A stretch of DNA of 64,000 nt, from the NCBI RefSeq assembly GCF_013201625.1, contig NZ_CP053839.1, positions 496,001 through 560,000 on the forward strand, in the 5' to 3' direction. Shown here one piece after another: positions 26,804 to 36,640 of the stretch. Within the stretch, counting starts at the first letter, position 1, and each line of letters begins with the position of its first letter. Position numbers and translations under genes: made by a program. The stretch is from Aliarcobacter lanthieri. GTDB lineage: Bacteria > Campylobacterota > Campylobacteria > Campylobacterales > Arcobacteraceae. The notes under the pieces were generated by a model. The model had not been told where the DNA came from. It saw only the letters and a program-made list of their open reading frames with translations, and did not search any database.

Positions 26804-29329
26804 ATGAAATTACAAAAATTTGATATTACAGGTATGACTTGTTCTGCTTGTTCAAATGCCGTAGATAGGAGTGTAAAAAAACTTGAAGGTATTACAGAAG
26901 TAAATGTAAATTTATTAAGTAATAGTATGGTTGTAAAATATGATGATAACATACTTGATAATGATAAAATCATAAAAACAGTTGAAGATGCTGGGTATAG
27001 TGCAAGTTTAGTAAATCAGGAAAATAAAAAGCAAAATAATGTACCAAAAAAAGATAATATTGCACAAATTGAAATAGATGAGTTAAAACAAAGACTAATA
27101 GTATCTTTGATTTTTGCTATTCCTCTATTTTATATCTCAATGGGTCATATGTTAAATTGGACTCTGCCATCATTTTTTCATGGAGAAAAGAATGCTATAA
27201 CTTTTGCATTTACACAATTTTTATTAGCTTTACCAATAGTTATTATAAATAGAAAATTTTATAAAGTTGGATTTAAAACTTTATTAAAAGGTTCTCCAAA
27301 TATGGATTCTTTAATAGCTATTGGAACTGGTGCTGCTATGGTTTATGGAGTTTTTTCAATTTATAAAATTGGTTATGGATTAGGAAATAATGATATAAAT
27401 ATAGTAATTCAATACTCTATGGATCTATATTTTGAAAGTGCAGCAATTGTTCTTACTTTAATAACATTTGGGAAATTCCTAGAAGCACGAGCAAAAGGAA
27501 AAACTAGTGAAGCAATAAATAAACTTATTGATTTAGCTCCAAAAAAAGCCTTAATTTTAAAAGATGATAAAGAAGTAGAAATTTCAATTGATGATTTAAA
27601 ATTAAAAGATATTGTTATTGTTAAACCAGGACAGATTATTCCAACTGATGGTGAAATAATTTCTGGAAATACATCTATTGATGAATCTATGATAACTGGT
27701 GAAAGTTTACCCGTTTCAAAAAAAATTGGGGATAAAGTAATAGGTGCTAGTATTAATAAATATGGATATATAAAATTTGAAGTTACAAAAGTAGGAGTTG
27801 ATACAGTTTTATCACAAATTATAAATCTTGTAGAAGAATCTAGCTCTTCAAAAGCTCCTATTTCAAAACTAGCAGATAAAATAAGTGCTATTTTTGTACC
27901 AACTGTTATAGCTATATCTATAATTGCAACTATTACTTGGTTACTTTTGGGATACTCATTTGAATTTGCTTTATCTATTGGTATTGCTATTTTAGTTATA
28001 TCTTGTCCTTGTGCCTTGGGACTTGCTACTCCAACGGCAATTATGGTAGGAACTGGAAAAGGGGCTCAAAATGGTATTCTAATAAAAAATGCAGAGGCTT
28101 TAGAAACAGTACATAAAATAGAAACCATTGTATTAGATAAAACGGGAACTATTACTCAAGGTAAACCTCAGGTTACAGATATTTTAACAAAAAAGAATAT
28201 TAGCGAAGATACTTTGCTTCAAATAGCTTTTTCTTTAGAAAAAAACTCTGAACATCCTTTAGCGATTGCAATAGTTGAAAAAGCAAAAGAAAATAATTTG
28301 GAATCTATAAATATTAGTGATTTTAAAGCAATAAATGGGTTGGGAATTGAAGCAAAATTAGATAATGAAATCATATATATTGGAAACAAAAAGTTCCTTG
28401 ATAGTAAAAATATATCTTTAGAAGATTTTATTGATAAATCTAAAGATTTATCAAGTAATGGAAAAACTCCTATTTTTATAGCTAATGATAAAGAAATTTT
28501 AGGTCTTATTGCCGTTGCTGATATTGTTAAACCAACAAGTAAAAGTGCTATTTTAGAGTTCAAAAAAATGGGACTAGATGTAATAATGTTAACTGGAGAT
28601 AACACAAATACAGCACTTTCAATCGCAAAAGAATTAAATATTTCAAAAGTTATATCAGAAGTTTTACCACAAGATAAAGAAAAAGAGATAAGAAAACTTC
28701 AAGAAGAAGGTAAAAAAGTTGCTATGATTGGTGATGGTATAAATGATGCCCCTGCATTAGTACGTGCAGATGTTGGGATTGCTATAGGAGCTGGAACAGA
28801 TGTTGCAATAGAGTCAGCAAATATTGTTTTAGTTAAAAATGATTTACTTGATGCTGTAAAAGCTATACAATTAAGTGGTGCAACTATTAAAAATATAAAA
28901 CAAAATTTATTTTGGGCATTTATTTATAACATTATTGGTATTCCTTTGGCAGCTGGAGTATTTTATTCAGTTTTAGGATGGAAATTAAATCCAATGTTTG
29001 CTGGTGCAGCTATGAGTTTAAGTAGTGTTTCTGTTGTTTTAAATGCTTTAAGATTAAAGTTATTTAAGACAACAATAGATGAAGAATTTAATATAATAAG
29101 TAATATAAATCAAAAAGGAGTTAATATGACAAAAATTTTAAAAGTAGATGGTATGTCTTGCGGACATTGTAGTGGAAGAGTTGAAAAAGCATTAAATGCA
29201 ATTGATGGTGTTGATAATGTAAAAGTTGAATTATCAACTAAAGATGTAACTATAAATATGTCAAAAGATTTAGATGAACAAGTTTTAGTTAATGCTATAA
29301 GTGAAGCAGGATACGAAGTTATAAAATAA
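26804..29329 (+). CDS. copA: Cu(I)-exporting P1B ATPase with C-terminal CopZ-like domain
   Basis: 841 residues. N-terminal metal-binding HMA domain with GMTCSAC (C13, C16); eight membrane helices; the transport motif CPC (C401-C403); phosphorylation site DKTGT (D445); SEHPLA; hinge GDGINDAP. The ATPase proper ends near LNALRLKLFK. About 20 linker residues follow and then a second HMA domain with GMSCGHC (C786, C789). This last domain is the size of a stand-alone CopZ chaperone and has its own Shine-Dalgarno and ATG within the frame (see 29126). No stop codon separates them. It exports copper from the cytoplasm. Confidence 0.93.
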   Translation: MKLQKFDITGMTCSACSNAVDRSVKKLEGITEVNVNLLSNSMVVKYDDNILDNDKIIKTVEDAGYSASLVNQENKKQNNVPKKDNIAQIEIDELKQRLIVSLIFAIPLFYISMGHMLNWTLPSFFHGEKNAITFAFTQFLLALPIVIINRKFYKVGFKTLLKGSPNMDSLIAIGTGAAMVYGVFSIYKIGYGLGNNDINIVIQYSMDLYFESAAIVLTLITFGKFLEARAKGKTSEAINKLIDLAPKKALILKDDKEVEISIDDLKLKDIVIVKPGQIIPTDGEIISGNTSIDESMITGESLPVSKKIGDKVIGASINKYGYIKFEVTKVGVDTVLSQIINLVEESSSSKAPISKLADKISAIFVPTVIAISIIATITWLLLGYSFEFALSIGIAILVISCPCALGLATPTAIMVGTGKGAQNGILIKNAEALETVHKIETIVLDKTGTITQGKPQVTDILTKKNISEDTLLQIAFSLEKNSEHPLAIAIVEKAKENNLESINISDFKAINGLGIEAKLDNEIIYIGNKKFLDSKNISLEDFIDKSKDLSSNGKTPIFIANDKEILGLIAVADIVKPTSKSAILEFKKMGLDVIMLTGDNTNTALSIAKELNISKVISEVLPQDKEKEIRKLQEEGKKVAMIGDGINDAPALVRADVGIAIGAGTDVAIESANIVLVKNDLLDAVKAIQLSGATIKNIKQNLFWAFIYNIIGIPLAAGVFYSVLGWKLNPMFAGAAMSLSSVSVVLNALRLKLFKTTIDEEFNIISNINQKGVNMTKILKVDGMSCGHCSGRVEKALNAIDGVDNVKVELSTKDVTINMSKDLDEQVLVNAISEAGYEVIK
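29126..29329 (+). CDS. copZ: Probable independently initiated CopZ-like copper chaperone
   Basis: Within and in frame with copA. AAAAAGGAG ends five bases before an ATG (codon 775 of copA), an ideal start that coding sequence would not need. The 67-residue product, with GMSCGHCSGRV near its start, has the exact size and shape of CopZ/CopP, which in relatives is a separate gene right after copA. Both a fused and a free form may be made from one mRNA. The internal start is inferred from sequence. Confidence 0.6.
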   Translation: MTKILKVDGMSCGHCSGRVEKALNAIDGVDNVKVELSTKDVTINMSKDLDEQVLVNAISEAGYEVIK

Positions 29330-29349
29330 AGTTTAAAATTAAACAATAA

Positions 29350-29384
29350 AAAAAGGGTTGGAATAAATTTCCAACCCTTTTTAA
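29350..29384. terminator. Bidirectional terminator between copA and ompA
   Basis: AAAAAGGGTTGGAA and TTCCAACCCTTTTT, 14 perfect pairs with a 5-base loop. A-run on the left and T-run on the right serve the two convergent genes. Confidence 0.9.
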
Positions 29385-29403
29385 ATAGAAGAACTATTTA
29401 GAA

Positions 29404-30420
29404 TTATTTAACCATTACAGCTTGAACTCTTCTATTTTCAGCTCTTCCTTCAGCAGTATCATTAGAAGCAACTGGTCTTGATTCACCATAACCAACAGCT
29501 TTAATTCTATCTTTTTCTACACCAGCTTCAACTAAAGCTTTAACAACAGATGCAGCTCTTCTTTCAGATAATTTTTGATTATAAGCATCTCTTCCAACAG
29601 AATCTGTATGTCCTTCGATGTCAGCTTTCAATTTTTTATCTGTTTTCATAACTTCAGCAAATTCGTGAATTCTTGTATTATATACATCTTTAATATCAGA
29701 TTTATCTGTATCAAAGTTAACATTTAAGTTAATTAATGTAATACAACCAACTGAATCAACTTTTGCACCTTTTGGAGTATTTGGACATTGATCTAATTCA
29801 TCAATTACACCATCACCATCGCTATCTAATGGAGCAGCAACTGGAGTTGGAGCTGGAGTTTCAGCAACTGGAGCAACTTTAGCAGCTTTTTCTCCAAATG
29901 GAACAGCAAGACCTAAAGTATATAATAATGTATTATCTCCTCTGTCAGTTTCAATTAAGTGTCTAACATCAAATTTTAGTGCTAATCTTTCAGCAAGTTG
30001 ATATTTTAAACCAACCCCATAGTTTCCAAACACACCATTTTCATGTCTTCCATATTCATGATCAAAGAATTCAACACCAACTCCGATTAACCCATATAAA
30101 GAAAAATCATCAGTAATTGAGTAATCTTTTACTAAGTTTGTAAATACTCTAGTAATTCCTGTATCTCTGTTTTGGAAACCATTTTTACCATTTAAATCTT
30201 CTAAAGTTCTTAAAAAACCAATTTCAACTTGGTCAATAAAAGAACCCTCTGATTGATTGAAACCAAAAGCTAAACCACCATTAACATAATTTTTTTCATG
30301 ATTAGCATTACCTTCTGTAAGCGCTCCAGAAATTAATGGAGTTATTTCATATTTGTAATCACTATTTGCAGCTAATACTAAAGTTGCACAAGCTAAAGAT
30401 GATAATAAAATTTTTTTCAT
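29404..30420 (-). CDS. OmpA family outer membrane protein
   Basis: 338 residues. A signal peptide ([19 protein letters not shown]), an eight-strand-type beta barrel region (about 20-190) with alternating aromatic pattern, a proline/alanine-rich linker ([14 protein letters not shown]), a calcium-binding thrombospondin type 3 stretch [20 protein letters not shown], and a C-terminal OmpA peptidoglycan-binding domain with [22 protein letters not shown]. It links outer membrane and peptidoglycan. In Campylobacterota the related CadF binds fibronectin, but that needs testing. AAAGGA before the ATG. Confidence 0.92.
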   Translation of the reverse strand: MKKILLSSLACATLVLAANSDYKYEITPLISGALTEGNANHEKNYVNGGLAFGFNQSEGSFIDQVEIGFLRTLEDLNGKNGFQNRDTGITRVFTNLVKDYSITDDFSLYGLIGVGVEFFDHEYGRHENGVFGNYGVGLKYQLAERLALKFDVRHLIETDRGDNTLLYTLGLAVPFGEKAAKVAPVAETPAPTPVAAPLDSDGDGVIDELDQCPNTPKGAKVDSVGCITLINLNVNFDTDKSDIKDVYNTRIHEFAEVMKTDKKLKADIEGHTDSVGRDAYNQKLSERRAASVVKALVEAGVEKDRIKAVGYGESRPVASNDTAEGRAENRRVQAVMVK

Positions 30421-30481
30421 TTTGTATCCTTTCTAAAAACATAATTTATCAAATTATATAGAATGTTCTTTTAAACTAAAA

Positions 30482-31414
30482 TTAATTGTTAAAAATAGAG
30501 TTTACTGACTCGTTATTGTGGATTCTTCTTATAGCTTCTCCTATCATAGATGAAGCTGTTAATACTGTAATTTTTTCTGCATTTTCTTTTGTTGGTATCG
30601 TATCTGAAATTACAAGTTCATCCAATACACCATTTGCAATTCTTTCATAAGCTGGTCCACTTAAAACTCCATGTGTACAACAAGCCATAACAGAAGTTGC
30701 ACCTTTTTGTTTTAAAACTTCTGCTGCTTTTACTAAAGTTCCAGCAGTATCAACCATATCATCTACTAATATAACATCTTTCCCTTTTACATCACCAATA
30801 ATATTCATAACTTCTGAAATATTTGCTTTTTCTCTTTTTTTATCGACAATTACTAAATCATAACCTAATTTATCAGCATATTGTCTAGCTCTTGCTACTC
30901 CACCAATATCTGGACTTGCAATAATTGGATTTTTAAGATTTTTACTTTTTATATAGTTAATAAATAAAATTGAACCAAATAAATTATCTGCAGGAAGATT
31001 GAAGAAACCTTGAATTTGTGCGGCATGTAAATCTATAGTTACTATTCTATCAATTCCAGCAGCTTCAAGTAAATCTGCAACTAATCTTGCACTAATTGGA
31101 ACTCTAGGAGCTGCTTTTCTATCTTGTCTTGCATATCCATAATAAGGGATAACAGCATTTATACTTTTTGCACTAGAACGCTTTAAAGCATCTATCATAA
31201 TAAGTAATTCCATTAAATTATCATTTGTAGGAGCACATGTAGGTTGAATTATATATACATCTTGTCCTCTTACACTTTGAGTTATTTGAACAGATATTTC
31301 ACCATCACTAAATTTATTCAAAGTTGCGTCAGATACTTTCATACCTAGATATTCACCAACTTTTTGTGCAAATTTTGGGTTTGCACTACCACTAAATAGT
31401 TTAAATGTTGACAT
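30482..31414 (-). CDS. prs: Ribose-phosphate pyrophosphokinase
   Basis: Makes PRPP from ribose-5-phosphate and ATP for nucleotide, histidine and tryptophan synthesis. 310 residues, standard for class I enzymes. FSDGEISVQI, the ATP-flexible loop YGYARQDRK, TIDLHAAQIQGFF, SPDIGGVARARQYA and the PRPP-binding VILVDDMVDTAGT are all present. Single gene between convergent ompA and divergent porin genes. Confidence 0.97.
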   Translation of the reverse strand: MSTFKLFSGSANPKFAQKVGEYLGMKVSDATLNKFSDGEISVQITQSVRGQDVYIIQPTCAPTNDNLMELLIMIDALKRSSAKSINAVIPYYGYARQDRKAAPRVPISARLVADLLEAAGIDRIVTIDLHAAQIQGFFNLPADNLFGSILFINYIKSKNLKNPIIASPDIGGVARARQYADKLGYDLVIVDKKREKANISEVMNIIGDVKGKDVILVDDMVDTAGTLVKAAEVLKQKGATSVMACCTHGVLSGPAYERIANGVLDELVISDTIPTKENAEKITVLTASSMIGEAIRRIHNNESVNSIFNN

Positions 31415-31525
31415 AAAATTCCTTGAATTTTTATTTTTTTAATCCAAAATTTTATCAAAAAAGCGCTTAATAAAGATTTTGAAATGATTAATGATTAATT
31501 AATAAAAAATTAATAAATAAAAAAA

Positions 31526-31566
31526 TATAATATTCTGCCTAATATATTGATAATGGGTATCGTCAA
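31526..31566 (+). promoter_or_regulatory. Porin promoter with a palindromic element in the leader
   Basis: TATAAT at 31526-31531. Downstream, TTGATAATGGGTATCGTCAA (31547-31566) is an imperfect palindrome in which GATAAT-N-GGTATC resembles a Fur-type half-site pair in four to six positions per half. Regulation by iron is possible but weakly supported. Confidence 0.35.
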
Positions 31567-31582
31567 ATCAAAAGGAGACAAA

Positions 31583-32740
31583 ATGAAAAAAATTAGTTTA
31601 GCCGTTGCAAGTTTAGTGCTTTATACATCAGCTTTTTCAGATTCAATAACTATTGATGATGCATTTAAAAATGGTGAAGTTGAAGGAACAGTTGCACTTT
31701 ATGGTCAAAAAATTAAAAGTAAAGATCATAGTATTGCAAATGACTTAGCTTATGGAAATGGGCATTTAAGACTTGCTTATACTACAGATTCTTTTTATGG
31801 TTTTAATGCAAAAATTGAAGCTAAAGGGAATTTAAAATTAGGGGAAAAACACAAAAGAGATTACAAAGATGGTGCTCCTTTTGAAAATAATGCTTTATTT
31901 ACACAAGCATATTTACAATATGAATTAAATAATTTCATATCTATAAAAGCAGGAAGATATGAAGGGGAATATGAATGGCTTACTGATTATCAACAAGGAG
32001 CAGTTGCGGAAATTTTAGCAATTCCTGATACAGTGGTAGCTTTAGGATATTCAAATAAAAAAGCTGAATCAGGAATAGATTTAAGTGAAGATTTTCATAA
32101 ACCAGAATTAACTGATAAAGGTGTTTATTTTATTGATATTCAAAATAAAAGTATAGATACTATTACTTTTAATCCATATTATTATGAAATGCCAGATTTT
32201 GGACGATTTTATGGTTTAAAGGCTATTTTTGATGCAGATTATTTTGGTATTACAGCACAATATGCAAAAAGTAATGCAGATAATACACAATATACATTTG
32301 AAGACGAAAATGGGAATACTTACTTAGATGATCTTGAAGATGGAAGTATAGCACATATTGAGGGTATTGTTAAAATAGAAGATTTTGAAGTATTCGCTGG
32401 ATATGCAAAAACAGATAAAGATGGTGGTGCAAATATGATAGCATCTTTTGGAGATACTATTTCACCATTTGAAGATGGAGATTATGTTTATGATCCAGAT
32501 GCTAAAACATGGTATATTGGTGCAAATTACTCTATTGCTGGAGTTGAACTAAGTGCATTATATGGTATTACAAAACATGGAATAGGAAGTGATTTAAAAA
32601 CAAAAGAGCTTAATTTAAGTATTGGATATGGTATAACAGATAGTTTAGGTGTTAGCTTTATGTATGTAAATGTTGATAATAAAAACTTTGATGAAGTTGA
32701 TTATAACAAATATATTGCTGCTGTTGAATATAATTTTTAA
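31583..32740 (+). CDS. OprD-like outer membrane porin
   Basis: 385 residues from ATG 31583, preceded by AAAGGAGA; the frame is open back to 31547 but without a ribosome site. Signal peptide MKKISLAVASLVLYTSAFS, then a protein of alternating polar/aromatic strands ending in YIAAVEYNF, the C-terminal Phe typical of outer membrane barrels. NGEVEGTVALYGQ and LAYGNGHLRLAYTTDSFYGF near the N-terminus (shown in parts) match Opr-type porins of Campylobacterota. It should form a channel for small solutes; substrate unknown. Confidence 0.82.
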   Translation: MKKISLAVASLVLYTSAFSDSITIDDAFKNGEVEGTVALYGQKIKSKDHSIANDLAYGNGHLRLAYTTDSFYGFNAKIEAKGNLKLGEKHKRDYKDGAPFENNALFTQAYLQYELNNFISIKAGRYEGEYEWLTDYQQGAVAEILAIPDTVVALGYSNKKAESGIDLSEDFHKPELTDKGVYFIDIQNKSIDTITFNPYYYEMPDFGRFYGLKAIFDADYFGITAQYAKSNADNTQYTFEDENGNTYLDDLEDGSIAHIEGIVKIEDFEVFAGYAKTDKDGGANMIASFGDTISPFEDGDYVYDPDAKTWYIGANYSIAGVELSALYGITKHGIGSDLKTKELNLSIGYGITDSLGVSFMYVNVDNKNFDEVDYNKYIAAVEYNF

Positions 32741-32744
32741 TCTT

Positions 32745-32771
32745 TTAAGAAAGAGATTTTCTCTTTCTTAA
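32745..32771. terminator. Bidirectional hairpin after the porin
   Basis: TTAAGAAAGAGA and TCTCTTTCTTAA around a 3-base loop, between the convergent porin and mnmA genes. The right arm ends at the mnmA stop. Confidence 0.65.
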
Positions 32772-33809
32772 TTATTTGGCACTTTCTATAAATGCACTTC
32801 CTATGACTTTATCATTGTCATAAAAAACTGCAAGTTGTCCACTAGCAACTCCCAAAGCTGGTTCTTCTAAAGATATATAAACTTTATCATCTTCTATTTT
32901 TATTTTACATGGTGTTGTATTACTTCTATATCTTAGTTTTACACCACATGAGAACTCTTTATCCTCAATATACATATTTAAGCTATTTCCAATTACTTCA
33001 TTTACTTCTAAAGATGGTTTTTTACCAACAACAATAGTATTCTCTTTTGGATTTAGTTTTGTAACAAAGTGTGGTTCTTGAGCACCTTTAACTGTAAATC
33101 CTCTTCTTTTTCCTATTGTATAGTGAGCATAACCTTTATGTTTTCCTACAACATTTCCTGCTTCATCTAAAACATCTCCTTCAACATCAATGTTTGCATG
33201 TTTTTTTATAACATCAGTATAAACTGTTTCTACAAAACAGATTTCTTGAGACTCATTTTTCTCTGTAATCTTTTTATATGTAACATCAAGATTAGCTCCA
33301 AGTTTTACAATATCTTCTTTTTTATAGCTATTTAGTGGGAAAATCATATAAGGTAGTGCATTTTTTGGAACTTGAGATAAAAAGTAACTTTGGTCTTTTG
33401 ATAAATCATCTGCCATATAGAAAAAATTTTCATCATTCTTTGCATAATGTCCAGTTGCTAATAAACTTGCACCTTGCTCTTTTGCAAAATCAAGCATAGC
33501 ACCAAATTTTATCTGTTTATTGCATTTAACACATGGATTTGGAGTAGTACCTTCTAAATATGAGTTTACAAAATAGTTATAAACTTCTTGAGAAAATTTA
33601 TCTACTAAATCTAAAATATGATATTTGATTCCTAAGAATTTAGCAACACCATCAATATAACCTAAATTTGATTCATGATAACCATCTGTTCTATTATGAA
33701 GTTTTAAATAAATTCCTTCAACTTGGAATCCCTGTTTCTGTAGCATATAAGCAGTTACTGATGAGTCAATCCCTCCACTCATTCCTACCATTACTTTTTT
33801 TTTACTCAT
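32772..33809 (-). CDS. mnmA: tRNA-specific 2-thiouridylase, NPCxxCN type
   Basis: Adds sulfur to U34 of Lys, Glu and Gln tRNAs. 345 residues: PP-loop SGGIDSSVTA (about 11-20), TTPNPCVKCNKQIKFG with C93 and C96, GHYAK, the second catalytic Cys in QEICFVE, and the C-terminal beta-barrel with YTIGKRRGF. The NPCxxCN form around the catalytic loop is the version I associate with Helicobacter and other Campylobacterota, so this is probably the ancestral copy. It lies 11 bases downstream of a second, different mnmA. Confidence 0.88.
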   Translation of the reverse strand: MSKKKVMVGMSGGIDSSVTAYMLQKQGFQVEGIYLKLHNRTDGYHESNLGYIDGVAKFLGIKYHILDLVDKFSQEVYNYFVNSYLEGTTPNPCVKCNKQIKFGAMLDFAKEQGASLLATGHYAKNDENFFYMADDLSKDQSYFLSQVPKNALPYMIFPLNSYKKEDIVKLGANLDVTYKKITEKNESQEICFVETVYTDVIKKHANIDVEGDVLDEAGNVVGKHKGYAHYTIGKRRGFTVKGAQEPHFVTKLNPKENTIVVGKKPSLEVNEVIGNSLNMYIEDKEFSCGVKLRYRSNTTPCKIKIEDDKVYISLEEPALGVASGQLAVFYDNDKVIGSAFIESAK

Positions 33810-33820
33810 ATTTTGCCTTT

Positions 33821-34924
33821 TTACTTGTAGTAACTTATAAAGCCTCCACCAAGACAGTAATTACCTGAATATAAAACAAGACTTTGTCCTAGTGTTACAG
33901 CTCTTTGAGGATTATCAAATTCAACTACTACTTTTTCATCACTTGATTCAACTACAGTACAAGATTGTTTTTGTTGTCTATATCTAACTTGAGCCATTAA
34001 TTTATCTCCTACTTTAGGTGCAACTTCGAGTACCCAATGCATATGGCTTGCTTCTACATTTTTACTCATAAGTAAAGGATGATTTGTATCTTGAACAATT
34101 GTTAGCGTATTATTTACTACATCTTTAGAAGCTACATACCAAGGTTTGTGTGTATTGTTTTCACTTTCGTTGTCTTTAATACCACCAAGACCAATACCTT
34201 TTCTTTGTCCCAATGTATAACAAACTAGGCCTTTATGTTGTCCTAAGATTTTTCCATTTTCATCTAAAATATCTCCAGGGATAGCTTTTAAATGTTGTGT
34301 AATAAATTCATCAAATTTTTGATTACCAATAAAACAAATTCCTGTACTATCTTTTTTATCACTAACTGGTAAATTATTAGTTCTTGCTATTTCTCTAACC
34401 TCTTTTTTTGTTAAATCTCCAAGTGGAAACATAGCATGAGATAATTGTTCACTTGATAATGCGTGTAAAAAATAACTTTGATCTTTTGTATTATCTTTTG
34501 GAGTATCTAGTACAAAATGATCTTTGTACCTTGCAATTTTTGCATAATGACCAGTTGCAATCATATCTGCACCCATACTTTTTGCTTCATTTAAAAATAC
34601 ATTAAATTTTATCTCTTTGTTACATAAAATATCTGGATTTGGTGTTAGTCCTTGTTCTAAACCTTTTAAAAATACATCAAAAACTCTATCTCTGTACTCT
34701 TTAACAAAGTCTTTTCCTTTTACTTCGATTCCTATTAATTCACCAACTTTTTTTGCATCTTCAAATTCTATACGATTAGGACATTGGCTACCTTTGATTC
34801 CATATTCCCAGTTACGCATAAATAGTCCAACAACGTCATATCCTTGTTGTTTTAACAATAACGCAGTAACAGATGAATCAACTCCACCTGACATTCCAAC
34901 CACAACTTTTTTATTTTTACTCAT
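33821..34924 (-). CDS. mnmA: tRNA-specific 2-thiouridylase, NPDILCN type (second copy)
   Basis: 367 residues with a complete MnmA architecture: SGGVDSSVTA, the NWE insert after VGLFMR, TPNPDILCNKEIKF with D98 and C101, STGICFIG with the second Cys, and TLGQRKGIGLGG. All catalytic positions match the E. coli-type enzyme more closely than the neighbouring copy. Both genes are intact and adjacent with the same orientation. Either one was acquired by transfer, or the two have divided the three tRNA substrates; sequence alone does not decide. Confidence 0.88.
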   Translation of the reverse strand: MSKNKKVVVGMSGGVDSSVTALLLKQQGYDVVGLFMRNWEYGIKGSQCPNRIEFEDAKKVGELIGIEVKGKDFVKEYRDRVFDVFLKGLEQGLTPNPDILCNKEIKFNVFLNEAKSMGADMIATGHYAKIARYKDHFVLDTPKDNTKDQSYFLHALSSEQLSHAMFPLGDLTKKEVREIARTNNLPVSDKKDSTGICFIGNQKFDEFITQHLKAIPGDILDENGKILGQHKGLVCYTLGQRKGIGLGGIKDNESENNTHKPWYVASKDVVNNTLTIVQDTNHPLLMSKNVEASHMHWVLEVAPKVGDKLMAQVRYRQQKQSCTVVESSDEKVVVEFDNPQRAVTLGQSLVLYSGNYCLGGGFISYYK

Positions 34925-34970
34925 TTTTTACCTTTAAAAAGTTCTTTTTTAGAACTGTATTCACAACAAT

Positions 34971-35456
34971 TTAGTTGTTTTGCATATATTTTAAAGGAAT
35001 AATCACTGACTCTCTATTTGCCCAATTTTTGTGAGGGATAATAAGATTTTTAGTATCTATTTTCTTATTATCAAAAAATATAATATCTATATCTAAGGTT
35101 CTAGGCGCATCTTGAAAGGATCGCTTTCTTCCGAATTTCTTTTCATATCTTTGGATAACTTTTAATAATTCATTAGCACAAAGATTAGTTTTCAGTAAAA
35201 TTATACCATTTAAAAAATAACTTTGCTCCAAAAATCCAAATGGTGGATTACGTAATAATGGTGAAGTCATAAGTAAAGTAAATCTACTATCTTTTTTTAA
35301 ACATAAGATTAAATTATCAAATATGTTTTTTGTATTTCCAATATTACCCCCAATTCCTAATGTTACAATAAATTTCTTTTTAGAAATATCATTGAATTTC
35401 TTAGGGAAATTTGGAAAATAAAAAAGTGTTAAATTATCATTTAATTTTTTTTTCAA
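34971..35456 (-). CDS. folK: 2-Amino-4-hydroxy-6-hydroxymethyldihydropteridine pyrophosphokinase
   Basis: Transfers pyrophosphate from ATP to the pterin in folate synthesis. 161 residues, TTG start with GAGAG ahead. GIGGNIGNT at the N-terminus, FLNGIILLKT, and the HPPK signature APRTLDIDIIFFD with the metal-binding aspartates, then IIPHKNWANRESVIIPL. The relative positions folK, M24 peptidase, aroQ resemble the Campylobacter order. Confidence 0.92.
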   Translation of the reverse strand: MKKKLNDNLTLFYFPNFPKKFNDISKKKFIVTLGIGGNIGNTKNIFDNLILCLKKDSRFTLLMTSPLLRNPPFGFLEQSYFLNGIILLKTNLCANELLKVIQRYEKKFGRKRSFQDAPRTLDIDIIFFDNKKIDTKNLIIPHKNWANRESVIIPLKYMQNN

Positions 35457-35536
35457 ATTTCTCTCTTTTCCTCTTTTTTTATTCTAAAAATTAAAACTAA
35501 CTAAATAAGTCAAGTTTATTTTTCTATATTTTAATT

Positions 35537-36562
35537 TTATAAAATTATAGCTCTACCATTTTTCATAACAATAGTATCTTCTATTCTTACACCAAATTCA
35601 TTTGGCAAATAAACCCCAGGTTCAATTGTAAAAACCATATTATCTTCTATTATTAAATCATTTTTAGTATTAATATTTGGGAATTCATGAATATCAAGAC
35701 CAACTCCATGTCCAGTACTATGTACAAAAAAGTTTCCATATCCAGCTTTTGTTATTATATCCCTAGCAATTTTGTCAATTTCTTTAGCTTGCATTCCACT
35801 TCTTGCTTTTTTTATTGCAGTTGTTTGTGCTTTATAAACTATATCATAAATTTTTTGGTGTTTTTTATTTTTGAATTTTTGTTCTCTTTCAAAGTTAAAA
35901 TTATCAAAATTAACATAACTTGTACAAGTTCTATCTGAACAATATCTTTGATATTTTACTCCAGCATCAACTAATAATAAATCACCTTGTCTTAATTTTT
36001 TTAATGTAGGTAAAGCGTGAGGTTTAGCTGCATTTTCATTTATTGCAACTATGGGTTCAAAAGAGATATTTAATTTACCACTTTGACTCATATTTTCAAA
36101 AGCTTTAAAATATAAAAACTCTTCACTTTTTTTAAGACCATATTTTTTAATATATTTAGCAAAGTTTTCAAAGCCTAATCTTCCTAAAATACTAGCTTTT
36201 TTAAGTAATTTTATTTCATCATCACTTTTTATTAATCTTTTTATTTTTGAAAAATTTGGTTCTTCTTTAAAAATAGTTTTTATATCTTTTACTAAATTTG
36301 AATATGTTGCATAACTAAAATCATTTGGGTCAAAAACTAATTCTTTTATATTGTTTTTATTTAAAATTTCTTTTGCTGATGCTACTAAATCTGAACTTTC
36401 TATAACTTCACAATCTTTTATACACTCTTTTGCTTCAAGAGTATATCTAGCATCTGTTATAAAAAATTTTTCACTTCCCAAACTTAAAAATATTACGTTA
36501 TCACAAGAGAAATTTGTTTCATAATATATTGCATTTTCATTTTTTAAGATAAAGTTCTTCAT
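35537..36562 (-). CDS. pepQ: M24 family aminopeptidase (Xaa-Pro type)
   Basis: 341 residues; ATG 36562 has AAAGG nine bases upstream, one codon inside the longer TTG frame. N-terminal creatinase-like domain (about 1-120) and C-terminal pita-bread fold with all five metal ligands visible in LLVDAGVKYQRYCSDRT (two Asp), HSTGHGVGLDIHE (His), FTIEPGVYLP (Glu) and GVRIEDTIV (Glu). It removes N-terminal residues before proline or cleaves X-Pro dipeptides. Divergent from aroQ. Confidence 0.88.
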   Translation of the reverse strand: MKNFILKNENAIYYETNFSCDNVIFLSLGSEKFFITDARYTLEAKECIKDCEVIESSDLVASAKEILNKNNIKELVFDPNDFSYATYSNLVKDIKTIFKEEPNFSKIKRLIKSDDEIKLLKKASILGRLGFENFAKYIKKYGLKKSEEFLYFKAFENMSQSGKLNISFEPIVAINENAAKPHALPTLKKLRQGDLLLVDAGVKYQRYCSDRTCTSYVNFDNFNFEREQKFKNKKHQKIYDIVYKAQTTAIKKARSGMQAKEIDKIARDIITKAGYGNFFVHSTGHGVGLDIHEFPNINTKNDLIIEDNMVFTIEPGVYLPNEFGVRIEDTIVMKNGRAIIL

Positions 36563-36640
36563 CAAAAATTGCCTTTTTATGGTTGATTTAACAAAAATTT
36601 AATTATAATCTTACCTAAATTTTATAAAAGGAAAATAATA

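Noticed and set aside
26804-29329. Programmed frameshift in copA as in E. coli
   Set aside because: No slippery sequence with a nearby alternative stop after the first HMA domain was noticed; the internal SD-ATG near the 3' end is a better explanation for a small product.
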